Of a stretch of 64,000 bases of DNA, positions 27,701 to 39,700 are shown piece after piece. The notes below the pieces were generated by a model. That model had not been told where the DNA came from. It was given only the letters and a program-made list of their open reading frames with translations, and did no database searches. Source of the stretch: Cheiracanthium punctorium (taxonomy: Eukaryota > Arthropoda > Arachnida > Araneae > Cheiracanthiidae); contig JAWZYV010016015.1 in NCBI GenBank assembly GCA_038373885.1, forward strand, positions 124,001-188,000, written 5' to 3'. The position numbers and the translations under genes are program-made. Numbering within the stretch: the first letter of the stretch is position 1; the number at the start of each line of letters is the position of its first letter.

Positions 27701-30700
27701 CGCACTAAAGCTCTATATATTAAAAGCGTATTATAATCCATGGGACTTTCCTTTTTTTCCTTTATTCCATTAAGTTGGAAAGTATATCATTATTCATGAA
27801 TGTGATTAAACAAAATTAAAATTGATATTTCTAACATCCTTTTTCTGGATGTAATACATTAGAAATAGATGAAAGCTGCACAGAAAAATGCACAATTCGA
27901 AATGACTGAAATTTTCTCAAAAACTTATTCAGGTGTATTCATAATCGAAGTAGCAGACGATAATTGCGCAAGCGTTAGGATCACATCTCCTCACACTCGA
28001 ACATCAACCATTTTATTTTTCGCCAAATTAAAAAGTTGCACATTTTAGTCTCAGAAAATTTCCAAATTTTATTTTTCTTTTGAGTATAAAACATTTCATT
28101 CCTGCTCTTATTTCACATGCGCACGATATTTTAATTAAAAAACAACCTTAAAAATAACCTAAACAAAAAAAATCGTTATTCTTTTATTTTTACTTCAAGG
28201 GTGAATCATTTAATAAACTTACCAAATATGGCAACCTAGATATGCTGTATTCTCTCTTTTTCTACTGCGGGGTTACAATTGCGAAATGGCGGAGCAAAAA
28301 TTAGCCTTTTGCGACATGTTTTTTATCGATATCTCCTAACATAATACGAATTTCAAAATAATCGCTTCGAGGTATGTTGGGACCCCTCCTGGAGAATTTC
28401 CATACAAAATTTGGTAGGTCTACGATCACCCGTTTCGGAGTTATGCGATACACAGACAAACTAACTAACTAACCAACCAACTAACTGACATATTACAGTT
28501 TTTTTATTTATATTAATTTTTTTATTTTATTTATTTTATTAACAATCTTAAATACCGAATTCCCGTTAATATACAAAACCGTTTTCAACTTAAAATGGTA
28601 GCATTTACTTTGTCATATTCTTTCAAAACTTGTGTGCTCATATACACCTGGCCTGAAAGGGTTAGAAGGGATATATTCAACACTTTCTTTTGGACCCACC
28701 CTTTCTTCTGAGTAAGAGCGGTGTAATTCGTCGTGGCTCAATTGGAGGTTTGGCTTCACTAGAGGGAAATATGATTTTCCTCACAGCCGGAGCAAGATCT
28801 ACCGCTTGATTCTTCCACTTTTGATTTTAAAAAATGCGCCAAATTGAATATTTTATATCTTTTTACCATTCTTCTTTTAAACAAATTAGGAAAGGACACT
28901 CTGTATTCTGTGTGAAATTTTCGAATAGGCAGAATGGGTAGTTTTTTGGATGGCAGAATGTATAGAAATTGAAGGCAATAATTGATCATTATTTCTAAAC
29001 ATCCCTAACAATTTTAAGCTACAGAAGCGAAACTGATTTAATGTCTTTCAGAATTGGAAGACATTTCCAATGATGCAAAGCTGTAAAATGTCCGAGGAAC
29101 AATTAGAAAGATACGAGTCGATATGTACGAAAAAAAGCACGATTTTGGGAACGAAAAATTTAATAATTATAAAAAAAGAGTATCTAAAAATTAAAAACAG
29201 CAGCACTCAATGTCATCGGAGTTACATGTGTATGCGATGTTTCAGCTCGATTGAACAATAGGAAGGGGGTTAAAATTCGTTTTCAAATTTTGAATTGGAA
29301 CGACAAACAATAACAAAGCTAACAAAAACCTTGGTAAAAAGCAGAAACTTCTGTTATTTTACTGTTTTTCGCAGTTTTTACATTGACTGGATATAATTTT
29401 TTTAAAATACATCTATAGTTAATTCGAAAGACGCAATAGTATAATTTTAAAATATTAGGACAACAGCTGCAACTTTTAAGGGAAAAGTGTTAAGATTATT
29501 TCAAAATATCCGGTAAGTAATTGTACTTGTCCTTAATTATGCTTTCTGTGGTAAGAAATTCAGATCCAGTCACTAAGTGATTCATTTTTTGGGGTAATTT
29601 AAGTACTCTCCATAACTTTATAAATAATTTGTAGCTGCTCTTTCAAAACTATTTATTGCCGTAAAAATAAAGACAAGTTATTTTTACTGCAGCAATTAGC
29701 GATGGATGCGATACGAAAAATAGGCCTCTCGCTTCTCGCAAAAGAACCGAAAAGCTTTGTCTCATCTAGCAAAATCCCTGTATTTTCATGTTAAAAATAT
29801 TTCTCTCGTTTCGCATCTATCTCTAACAGCAATGAAAATTTAGTTTTCCAGTCAAAAACTGACCGAACAGGTAAAATAAATAAATAAATAAATGAAAGAG
29901 CACTTGACCTAATCGTGAGGCATGAAGGAAAAACATTTTTTACTGGTGGTGGACGAACACAGTATGAATTGAGATATATAATATTTGCCGTTCAATAAAT
30001 TAAAAAAGTGTTATTATGGATTATGCTCTGCAGCAGTGTCATGAATTATATCTTACTCACGGGTTTTAATGAGTAGAAAACCGGTTGAAAGGCGTTTTGG
30101 TTTTTTCAGAGACATTTATGAATCATATATCAAAACACAGGGGAAAAAAGTGAAAGATCAAGCAAAGCCGAAATAATAAAGATCTTATAAAAACAAACGG
30201 GAAAAAACCAAGTCCTTTCGGAAGAAAATAAATCAAAGGAATTCCCAATCCTCTTTTAAGTTAAAGGTTGCATTAATTTCCCATTTTTAGTGTATAAATA
30301 TTACAAATAACAAAAACAATGAAAAAAAAATCGTAATAGGAATCAATTATTTACTTCCTTGGGGGGATTATTTTTTATTAATTAAATAAATTTCGTCGAA
30401 GGATTAATCAAAATATAATCTTTCCATGGGTTGTAATTAAATTAAAACATAGTACGCGCGAACCTAATTTATAAAATAACAATACCTTTTCGCCAAGTCT
30501 TAAAAAATAATTTGTGAAACATCGTACTCTATAAAAATTGTCTATTAAGTAAGAGAACATATATGGGGAAAGATGAATGTAGTAATTAAAGCGTTTAACA
30601 AGATGTTGTAAGAAAAAATTAGTAAAAACGAGTTAGTTGAAGAGTATCATGGCGTATGCACAAGAGCAAGTAGATCTTGTATTTTATTTACACTTATTCT

Positions 30701-33700
30701 ATATAAACTACGAAATATATATATATATATTTATAATATATATATTTCGTATATAAATATATATAAATATATATATATTAAAATCCCTTAAAACGAATAA
30801 AAATATTAATAGCATTGTTCATAATAATTAAGTCCTTTTATCTAACAGTAGAAAATCATGATTGAGTCTAAACACGTTGATATAACAAGTTTAAGAAAAA
30901 ATATGTTGATTGTTTATAAAACATGGGAAATTTTTGAGTTTCTTAATTATAAAGATAGTGAGAAGGCAATTTTTTTGTGAGTGCGATAATTCTCCATACT
31001 TTTCCTGCAGTGTCTCAGTCGGTTGAAGCTCGGTTCTCATAAGAACATCGAAAGTCAAGTAACGTTGGCTCCAGCCTTCACTTGGGGTGACAAGCTCTCT
31101 CAACTGGACTGTTGTGGGGCAGTGTACGAGAAAGGAAGCTGGTTTACGTAAATCTATCGTGGCTCCCGTGTACCCCATGTTGAAACGATACCTATGGGAG
31201 TGTCAATCCAGTATCCAGCTCTCATCTGGAATTCGTTGAAAACTAGGGGAACTAGGACGTTGGCCCACATATTGGATGTCCTACAATACAGAGGCCAGCA
31301 CTTCTGGCCTTGATAGAGGCCAATACCTACTCGTCAAGTGGCCGAGATCGAAAAAAATAAAGGTAAAAAATCTAGTACAATTCATTTTACTTGTTGAACA
31401 CCCAATAATATACTCCTTCAAAATTCAAGTGCTATCATCAAATTTAAAGAAAACTGCGAGTTTTGTGTTTGTTGCATCTAGTATATAGTCATAAATGAGT
31501 TTAAAATTATTGTCTATTCAGATTGTAGTACAGTGGGCTCGCGCTACAACGCGATTTGACGTACGCGAGTTTTTACGAGTACGTCTCAAAGACAAAACGA
31601 ACCAATTTCCCGAAACACGAGATTTTTTGTGAACTGAAAGAAACACCAGAATTCATTTATTCATTACTATGTGTGGTAAATGGGAATACATAGTTAGGGA
31701 ATGACTTAAAATTGTTTGAGAGGTGTTTATAGGTGTCTAAAATATCTGTGTATGTGTTTTAAAAAGTCGCATACATACCCTTATCCTACATTGCGAGGTT
31801 TTTTACTTACGCGAGGGTTCTTTGAACGCATCCCTCGCGAATTAATAAATTTTTTGTAAATTCTCCGAAATAAAAATGGTTTATTCTCAGACGACTTAAC
31901 TTACTTAAAGATTATTAAAAATGTACTTAATTTTATAAATTTTCATACTGAAACGATTTTGAAATATTATTATTGCTTTAATATCAATGTTTTTCGAATA
32001 ATGTTGTAAAATGGCCAAATTCTATTTCAAGTTTTAAGTATTACTTAATAAGTTTAATCAAACGTTGTTTGAGAAATTCTATACTTCGTTTTTAGAAAAC
32101 AGTAATTCAATCTAAGACAGCTTTATAAAACGTTCTTTTTATTGATAAAAACGCACGCATTTTCCTATTGCGATCAATCCGAGTCCGTTCTGATTTGTGA
32201 CCGTCCGCAGCAAAATGCTAGAATAACTTTCGGAATAAATATCAAAGATAATTTAATTTTCGCATTACGTCACATTGCATTTTAGCATAACTGTTCTGAT
32301 ATGTTCCTTAATTTGATTGATATATGCCTAAACGATGGTAGCATGTTGGTTACTTGGCTCTAAGATAATCAAATTATTACTAAAGCTTTCTAAAATGACA
32401 CGAGGCTGAACCAGTCTTCGATGCAAACTGTCCTAAAATTTGACGTTCCATTCAAAGTTGAAAATATTAAATAATACTTACATGTGACCGATTTCGTGCA
32501 CTGCAGTGAAAGCGGCTCCTAGGCCATTATCCTCTATGACAGCACAGCTGTTTCCAGGATCACATATCATTCCAGATTGAGCCAGACCTAATTTTAATCA
32601 AATTAATTTACGTGTTTCAAAAATTAATGCACATGCAATATTCTTGCATATTATTAATACATAGTTATTTAATATAAAGGCTTATTTCACGAAGTAAGTT
32701 TATAGGAGAAAAATCTCTTTTTAAATTAGATAGAAAATATATATGTTTGCACCAGAAAATAGTGATATCTCTGCAACAGCGTTAACAAAAAGGAAATTTA
32801 ATTATAACATAATTTTTTTTCCTTTTTAAAGAAATGGATGATTAAATAAATCTTCAAAAATTAGAATTGTTCTCGTTCTTGAATTTAAACATGAGAAGAT
32901 CTCCCCCACACAAGTTTCAAATAAAAAGAAAATTATTGCAACGAAAATAAAATATTTTATGAATAATAAGTACTTTGATAAAAATTCAATTTATTTCATT
33001 TCATCAACTTATTTTCTACTTCAGTGAAATACAACTTATGTTTTAAAAAAGTAAACAGCAGTTGTAAAACGCTTTCATGTTATTTTAAAAAAGAAAATAT
33101 ACAATATTAACTTAGGAAAGTAAAAGTCCCGACTTAATGAAATTTTGCTCTCTTTTTTTTATCGTATTAAAAGATAGATCTAGGTTAATTTTTTTTAATC
33201 ATGATAAAATATGCAAGAACATAGATTACAAACATTTCATATTCTTAGACATGTTTTGTATCTTTTATATATGCAGGAACTCGTAGGCTTACTTAAGGAA
33301 ATTAATTTATTCTAACTTTGAATACGAAAAGCGAAATGATGTTTCAGTGTTATTTTTTTGATATTTAAATTTGATAAATTTATTAAACAAGATTCTCTGC
33401 GTGATTGTTGAAAAATAGAATTCACTTTAATAAACAGCTGCTCACAAAACAACCCAATTTCATAAAAACGATGCAATTACATTAGATGAAGATTTAAAAA
33501 AGATCTCTTAGTATACCTACAGGTAAATTGTCACTTATTGTAATTGTCGTCTAAGTGAAATTGCGTTGAATGTTACTCGAAGAAGCTACTTTCTAATATT
33601 TTACAAAATTTTTCTAAATGATTTTAACGAGTAGGGCATTTAATTGCTTTGCACATCAAGAATCTTTAGCAATTAATTGGGAAGATTAATGGATATATAT

Positions 33701-36700
33701 ATATTTATTTCGTTAAACTATGAAAATATTTTAAGTTTACGAGTTTACGTCATTTTATGTCTACGAGGAATTTGCTAGAATGGGACTTACAGTTCAGTGT
33801 TGATCGCGTTAACTTAGCTCAGATGTCGATGCATGAAGCCTAATTATATTCCATTTCGAACTGAAACTTATTAGTGAACTGAAAACTGACGTTTTAAAAT
33901 TTTTGATTGTAGGTGATCCCAATTGATTTCAAACAAGCAGTTTAAAAATATTGCAAACTTTATACTCTTCAGTAGATAGAGATAAAAGAATTCACTACCT
34001 AATGTATAAGTAAATACGATTTTCATGTTGAGAGGACTGATATACTAAAATCTACTGCAAATTCAAATTAAGAAAATAAAAAAGTTCTAATATAATTTTT
34101 CCTTACCAAGCGTATCACACGTGTTCGAATGCCGACAAAGATCTTCCCTAGAGAAAGAACACTACAATTAGAACGTTTATTGACACAGTAACTATTAAAA
34201 ACACTATAAAGCAAGATAAATTACGGTAATAGGAAATCTTGAATAGTTTCGCATAACTAAAAATATTCACATATACCGATGCAAAGGAATGTTTATTGCA
34301 AAAAAAAAAAATTGAAACCCACAAAAGGATATGTTTTTGTCTTTTTTCACATACAAGTACATATTACATTGCTATGCATATTTATATTGAGAACACTAAA
34401 CAAATGTAAACATAGATGTTTATATACATTCATTAACAAGACACACTAGCCTTAACAAACTCGAGATTATGGCTCAAAAAACACGACCCTTCTGTATGAC
34501 ATAGTAATTCGACCTGTTACCAAAAAGAAACTGGTTAAAATGATTTTTAAAATGCATAATGTACTTTAAATCAAGGACAGAAAAGCACTATAATCTTTAA
34601 CCCATTATTAACCAATTCTCTTTCATCGTGGCCGAAACGGAATAGCGGAGATTCCTCTTCAGAGCTGGCTACTGCTTTCCCCACAAAGAAAATTTAATAG
34701 TGTAAAACTAGTTACCTTGTAAGAAGTATTGAAGTGTCGTGCCTTTGCAAGCCATGTAGTTCTTCCTTTTGCCAACGACAAAAATTTCGTAAAGTTTTTG
34801 ATGCACTTGGATAAATAATACCTCTATCCTGCAAAAGATTATTTTGAAATTAGTAACTAAAGTATCTAATTTGTAGTATCGATATAAGATATAACATTGC
34901 AGTATTAAGATGAGATTAATATATGTACGTTTAGGGTTTACAAAAGATCCACTCTTCATTAGCTGCGAGAATACCAACTTACATACAAGAGGAAGGCAGG
35001 GATTTTCCAATGTCTTCCTTCCTGTGTATAGGCTGCTATTCTCGCAGCTGATGAAGGATCGATCTTTAGTACCCCATGAAACCTACGTACTTTCTATTTT
35101 TTAAATTTATGATATATTTTTATGGTGATCTTTACACCAGCTTTTTTGAGTGTTTTTAAATACCTTAATTTTCTGGTATAATATATTGTGAGCTGAATTA
35201 CCTTGATATAATCGTTAGTCAAAGTTCCAACTAATTCCAATCGTTAGTCAAGTTCAAACTAATATTTTTACTTTAAGTTTAACTTAATTAATTATTTCTT
35301 ACTCTGGGATCTTAATAAAATAAACAAAAAATGTGAACAGAAGACTTCGAAAAAAGATTTTAAAAATATCGATATCATTTGTGCCCTCCAAAATTAAATT
35401 ATATTAATATAGTTTCATATTAATGTTTCATCATAAAATGTCCACATCTATAATCACTTCTTTGTGATTAAGGCAAACTCTTTTGCAATCTCATACTACT
35501 TCGTATTATATACGCGTGTCGTCTATGATACGGCTTTGGTTTGGTTGATGGTTACGCTACAAAACATCTTTTAAAAATTTACCAAGTGTTTGCCCGTCCC
35601 CCCCCCTTTTTTATCGCAACTCGTTCTCTCCATTTAACAAGTAAATGAGATTCGCATTTAATCATTGCACCAGAGTGCCTTTGAATTTACGCGTGTTGAT
35701 AATTACCAGAGCAGCTGATTCAAACCCAATTCCGTAAAAAGGAAAAGTCTTATACGTTCTATAGAACTGTAACGTCTGATAAATTCATTTTTCTTTCATC
35801 ACGTTAAAAAAAGTGCACCTTCATATATTACCGTTTGCTTTTATTTCTGTATTTTTTTTAATCCCATATGATCAAGCGGAAATTCTGATAACATTCAGCA
35901 CCGACGAAACTTTCAGTCACGCCTTCAACTACCACCCCCCTCAGCCGGGGGCGGCTTTGTTACTAAATAATTCAACCGTGAAAAGATTTTTCTGGAAATT
36001 TTGTCAGACTGACAGGTATGGACCCGGGTTACAGTCCTCCGAATTTACACCTGGCTGTGAATACACAAAGGACCACGCTTATCATATTAAATCCGACTCT
36101 GTTGTAAATTCAAATGTTTACAAAGACATACTTCATAGCCGACTCAACATTAGAACGAATAAGGATTTCTTTTTTATGTATTTCCAGGTATAATAAGCTA
36201 CCTTCATTTGATTAGCTATTTGATTTGTATTTTTGTTGCTGTATACTACAGAAATTAGATCGGCAAATTCACAGAGGAAAGTCTGTCGCTATTGGATTTA
36301 TCAATAATAACTAGTTAAAGAAGAAACGAAACGTGACTTAAATCAATTTCCTTCTAAGTACATTTTCCTTGCTAAGCCATCAATGTCTATCAAATGTTTG
36401 TGCTAACCAAAAGGTGTAATTTTACGTTAGGACTTATAATAATCTCTGAACAGAATGTTAGTTATTAAATCAAAGCATCAACTAGGAATTTTAAATAAGC
36501 AAATTAAATTCTTCAGTCTGAGCACGCAACAGTTTTTACGGGCCATCATGTCTGTCAAAAGTTCTCTAAAGCTAATAAGAAGTTGTAATTAACAGATTTG
36601 AGATTTAAATAATATTTAAGTAATAATACTCAAGTTGTCACTTTGTCATGGAAGTTTTTGGATCTGGGTGTTTCAGCTTCAAGTATTAAAAAAATTAGCA

Positions 36701-39700
36701 ACACTCAAGATCTGATTTGAGCAAAAATATTTATTTCTGCTTTTAATTAATATTATTTTTTTATTGATTTTTATCAATCTAGACCATAATACATTGAAAA
36801 GTCAGTAGAATAAATTTTGTTGAAATAGGATATAAAATTATATACTGTCAAATGTCATCGATATTTAACAACTACAATAAATTTTTACATATCCCATTGA
36901 TTACATTTTGAATACTTTCGTTACTTCATCGGTTCTGAAATTCTAATTCAAGTAAATAAGCATAAAGTATTTAAAATAAAGTCAAAAATATTGCTTGAAC
37001 TTTTGACATAATAATTAAGAGAGCGAATAAGTGTTTTAATTTACGTGCTAGTGAAATGCATTTGTTTGTACTGATACAAACCCGTTGATGTTGACCCAAG
37101 AGATAGAATCTTTATATTCGTGTAATTTCAGGAAAAATATAATTTTATGGCCTTAAAAAGAGTTTGATGAGCCCTTAATGTTTAGTTAACAATTTTTGAA
37201 CGCAGCAAGTGCTATTTAAAAGTAATAAAAATATTTATAAAATTAATTGAAATTTTAAAACCGTGTAAAAAATATATTCAAAATTGTCAAAATATAACTA
37301 AAAACAGACAGATTTACAGAAGCAAGGAAAAGCCCCATACAAAAAAAACCTCTATGTATATTCTATGAAAAAAAATAATTATCATTATTCTTTTTGTTGT
37401 TGTTGTTCAATTGAAAACAGTTCAGTTAAACTTTTAACTTTTCTTTTTTTATATAAAAAAGAAAAACATTGAAATAATAATTTTTAGTATTGACTGCTGG
37501 TAAATAGGCAGAAACTGAAAAGGTATCAATTGAAACAAGAATATTTTTATCCCGTGAGCTTCGGCAAGGAAAGAAAAAAAATATGTATATGAAGTTTCAG
37601 CGCTCTAATTTGACGGAGGGATTGCTGGACCTGCGTAAAGCATTAAAATTTTAAAATGTTGCAAAAATTTAAGGAGTTTTTAGAATATTTTCAGAAAGTT
37701 TTATATGGTTATAAATCTGTTAAACTTTATTTATATGTGTTTCTATGGGCATATATAGTTAGAATATCAAAATAGATAAATATTAACTGTAATCTCTGTC
37801 GTTCCTAATTGAAGAAAAAAATAAAATGATCAAAAATTTTGCACTAATTCTACCAAAGACTGCATTTTTCAAATTTTAAGTGCCTGATACTTCCTTTTTC
37901 TTTAATGGTACATCTTCCTCTGTCAAACAACACAAATGTCTACTAAAAATTAAGAAGACAGTTCTCCACAAACGAACTTACTTAAATAAAGTGCGTCTCA
38001 GATAGCAGCTTGCGTAAAATAATAAATGAAGAAGATAACTTTTTCCATTGCCAGTGAAACACTTACCGGGATTAAATACAGCAAAGGAAAACTAAATAAA
38101 GCTGTACTGTTAAGTAATCATTTGTATTTGTAAATTTCATGTTTTATGGTTATTGCACATTTCTTTTAAAACAAAGAAAATACAATGAATATCTTCAAGA
38201 CTCATAGTTTAGTAAATTTTACGTCAAATTGGACAGATTTTTGTATTTCCATTGAAATCATGATATGATAGATGTTTTTTAAGCAAAGGAATTTTTTTAA
38301 GAAATAAATAAACCATAATGTATTTATCTTTTGATTCTACATCCTTTTTTATTATTTGTCCACATAAGCTTATTTTTAAGCATTTTCATACATTAAAACT
38401 AAACTTTTCAAATCCTCTTCAAAGGAATATGACAATTTCTCTTAAAACCATGAGTTTTACGACCGTTTTCACTTCAAGATGAAAATCGCTTGGGGCAAGT
38501 TCTGAGATGTATGGTGGAAGACCCAAAAGTTTTCAGTAAAATGAGACAAGCAAGCACCACTCAGGAAAGTAGTGTAAGGCCTTGCGTTATCATGAAGCAA
38601 TAAAATTTCCTTTGTCAACATGCTGTGTCTAGCTTAATCAGGACTGCACAGTCTGGTGGGTCGAAAAAAACAGCCGTTTTTCGAAATCTTTGTTTCCCGA
38701 GGTTTCAAAAGTGATTTATTTTTATAAATAAGATGTATGTAAAATTTGAATGGACTACCACAACGTTTTGGGTTTAAGCATAGATCTTGAAATTCAGAAA
38801 TATTTGGAAAATACAGCTTTTTTAAAAATAAAGAAAAAAATGTTCTTTTACGAATTATTAGACTCATGGGTTTTCATAAGTTATTACGAATTATAAATAA
38901 GATATGATGCAAAATTTCGAGGGCCTACGGTAATATCTAAGGGTTGTACATCGAACCTGAAATCTAGAAATATTTGAAAACCATGTTGTTTTTGAAAAAT
39001 GATGTCTAAAGCAAAAAACGTTTTTTAAAGATATAAACATTTTAAAATGTGTTAAAAGAAACTTCGGATATTAGGCTCGTGGGCATTTCATAGTATAACC
39101 AGAGAAACCGTTTACAATATTTTAGGCACGTTACGCCGCACAAAAATTACGGGGAGGAGGGGGAGGAATATGACGAATGTAAAATTTCTCACAAAAAACT
39201 TTATTACGATCATTTTACAAACAAAAAATGGGGGATTGAGACCCTGGACTTCGTGACCCACCCCTTTGCTGAGTCCCCCAATCGTTAAATAATGTCAGTT
39301 AAAGAATATTTGAAAAGCGCGGTAATGCTGTTGGGCAATCGAACTCAATGATTTGAAGGCGATTCAAATGTAAAACTCCTGCAACCGTTTTAGAACAAAT
39401 AAAACTAAAACAAGTAGAATAAAGAGTGCGCAATTAAAAAATGAGGAAAGAATTAAGATAAAAATTTATTTAAAAAATATTGTTTAGTAACAAATCATTT
39501 ACTGTTTAGTAAGTAATGCTCCACAAACGTAAAGCCACACTTGCTCAGCAAATCCCGTGTGATCAAAATAAATAAATAGATATATTTACGAATAGTCAGA
39601 TGAAGTAGACAAGTATAACTGCGTTTACTCGCGTAATAGTCACACTGTTTTTGCCAATTTTTCATGGTGGAAATCTAGGTGCGACAATTATGCGTAGAAA

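Larger units (their letters stand above)
23178..32481 (-). other. ADAMTS intron E-F (9.3 kb)
   Basis: Largest intron. It contains a CATAGCTGCCAAC-type MITE, a decayed mariner transposase, an unrelated 165-bp MITE, a SINE-like composite carrying a hAT MITE, an AT palindrome at 30.7 kb, a tRNA-like SINE candidate at 31.0 kb and a truncated pogo-like MITE at 31.5 kb. I see no host gene on either strand. Confidence 0.7.

Noticed and set aside
28451..28490. Short regular repeats considered as a CRISPR-like array.
   Set aside because: Units are 4 bp (ACTA/ACCA) without spacers, in a eukaryotic repeat tail; no CRISPR array exists in the window.
34708..35104. Two frames, one per strand, with similar peptides (LVFSQLMK and LLFSQLMK).
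   Set aside because: The similarity results from the two arms of the fold-back element, so it is not evidence of a protein-coding gene. Only the exon C part is real coding sequence, and in another frame.
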